From contig JALHOX010000299.1 of assembly GCA_022842805.1 (NCBI GenBank), positions 1-5,713 on the forward strand: 5,713 bases of DNA, written 5' to 3'. The notes beneath the pieces are model-generated. The model saw only the letters and a program-made list of their open reading frames with translations. It did not search any database and had not been told where the DNA came from. Shown one piece after another: positions 4,907 to 5,713 of this stretch (positions within the stretch are counted from its first letter, which is position 1; each line of letters opens with the position of its first letter). The position numbers were made by a program, and so were the translations under genes. Source of the stretch: Phycisphaerae bacterium. GTDB taxonomy: Bacteria; Planctomycetota; Phycisphaerae; UBA1845; Fen-1342.

Positions 4907-5713
4907 GTGGACCTCCGCCTTACCGACGACCAGCAGCAGCTCCAGCAGACCCTGCGCGATTTCTGCGATAACGAGATCGCCCCCCACGCGCTCCATCGCG
5001 ACGAAACGGGCCGCTTCGAGGATGGGCTGATCGCTAAGCTCGCCGAACTGGGCCTCTTCGGCCTCTACGTGCCCGAGCAATACGGCGGCGCGGGCCTCGA
5101 TGTCGTCAGTTACGTCATGATGGTCGAAGAGCTCAGCCGGGCCTGCGCCGCGACGGGCATTCTCGTCTCGGCGCATCACTCGCTCTGCGTCGACCCGATC
5201 CTCAACTTCGGCACCGAAGCGCAAAAGCAGAAGTATCTGCCCAAGCTCAGCAGCGGCGAATGGATCGGCTGCTTCTCGCTCACCGAGCCGGGCAGCGGCT
5301 CCGACGCCGGCGCCGCCCGCTGCAACGCCGTGCTGAAGGACGACGGCTGGCACATCAACGGCACCAAGTGCTTTGTCACCAACGGCGGCGAAGCGAGCGT
5401 CGTCGTCCTCTTCGCCGTCACCGCTCCCGATTCGCCCAAGAATCGCATGTCGGCGTTCATCGTTGAGAAGAACAACACCAAGGGGCTGCGCGTCGGCAAG
5501 GCCGAGAAGAAAATGGGCATCAAGGCCAGCAGCACCACCGAGCTGGTCTTCGAAGACGCCGTCATCCCGAAGGACGCCCTCCTCGGCGAAGTGGGCAAAG
5601 GCTTTAACATCGCCCTCGCCACGCTCGACGGCGGCCGCCTCGGCGTCGCGGCACAGGCCATCGGCATCAGCCAGGCCGCGCTCGACCACGCCATGAAGTA
5701 CAGCCAGACGCGG
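4907..5713 (+). CDS. Acyl-CoA dehydrogenase (second of tandem pair), 3'-truncated
   Basis: The first 269 codons of a second acyl-CoA dehydrogenase, cut by the window edge; the family is usually about 380 residues, so roughly 110 are missing. The start is GTG 4907, chosen for the strong AGGGGG site 8 nt upstream and the normal N-terminus (M)DLRLTDDQQQL. The N-terminal helical domain is about 1-119. The FAD/substrate motif SLTEPGSGSDAGA is at 124-136, the beta domain continues to about 228, and the C-terminal helical domain begins with KGFNIALATLDGGR (231-244). The catalytic Glu region of the short/medium-chain type (YEGTSQIQR) would lie beyond the edge, so activity cannot be judged fully. It is clearly related to the upstream gene (shared KYLPKLxSGEWIG and EPGxGSDA blocks) but well diverged, so it is an old duplication or two separate subfamilies rather than a recent copy. 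It probably acts in the same acyl-CoA oxidation route on a different chain length or branch. Confidence 0.93.
   Translation, partial: MDLRLTDDQQQLQQTLRDFCDNEIAPHALHRDETGRFEDGLIAKLAELGLFGLYVPEQYGGAGLDVVSYVMMVEELSRACAATGILVSAHHSLCVDPILNFGTEAQKQKYLPKLSSGEWIGCFSLTEPGSGSDAGAARCNAVLKDDGWHINGTKCFVTNGGEASVVVLFAVTAPDSPKNRMSAFIVEKNNTKGLRVGKAEKKMGIKASSTTELVFEDAVIPKDALLGEVGKGFNIALATLDGGRLGVAAQAIGISQAALDHAMKYSQTR

Noticed and set aside
4865..5689. A 274-codon minus-strand open frame antisense to the second dehydrogenase.
   Set aside because: It has the same antisense codon pattern as the shadow over the first gene, because the two sense genes are homologous; apparent similarity between the two shadows is therefore not evidence for a gene.

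Overview
The window is GC-rich bacterial chromosomal DNA, densely coded, with short intergenic gaps and no sign of phage, insertion sequences, RNA genes or CRISPR. Gene content does not fix the phylum. The weak or absent Shine-Dalgarno (SD) sites on several genes, the exported M14 peptidase, the arginase and the tandem acyl-CoA dehydrogenases would all fit a Planctomycetota-like or other environmental GC-rich bacterium, but this is a guess from style, not a demonstration.

Layout from left to right: (1) bases 2-304, plus strand, the 3' end of a Cys/His-motif protein of unknown function; (2) a 61-bp convergent gap holding a strong GC hairpin; (3) three genes read leftward on the minus strand: an arginase (3467-2556), then a two-transmembrane RCK/TrkA-type channel-like protein (2456-1377), then a membrane-anchored M14 zinc carboxypeptidase resembling MpaA (1301-366); (4) a roughly 280-bp divergent region, 3468-3747, with a doubtful small minus-strand ORF, a candidate promoter and several inverted repeats; (5) two tandem plus-strand acyl-CoA dehydrogenase genes (3748-4902 and 4907 to the window edge) separated by 4 bp and probably translationally coupled.

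Functionally, the right side is a fatty- or branched-acyl-CoA oxidation operon: both enzymes would pass electrons to an electron-transfer flavoprotein, whose genes are not in view. The left side combines arginine breakdown (arginase gives ornithine and urea), a ligand-gated membrane protein of ion-channel architecture, and an envelope peptidase probably acting on murein peptides. No known pathway ties these three together, and the 75-100 bp gaps do not prove co-transcription.

Nothing here is a clear new multi-gene system. The points most worth a second look are the channel-like protein, whose selectivity-filter position reads SLVFGE where potassium channels have TVGYGD and which has a possible internal start for a free RCK domain; the 32-bp-arm inverted repeat that fills the gap upstream of it; and the uncharacterised C-x7-C / H-x2-C-x3-C protein at the left edge.
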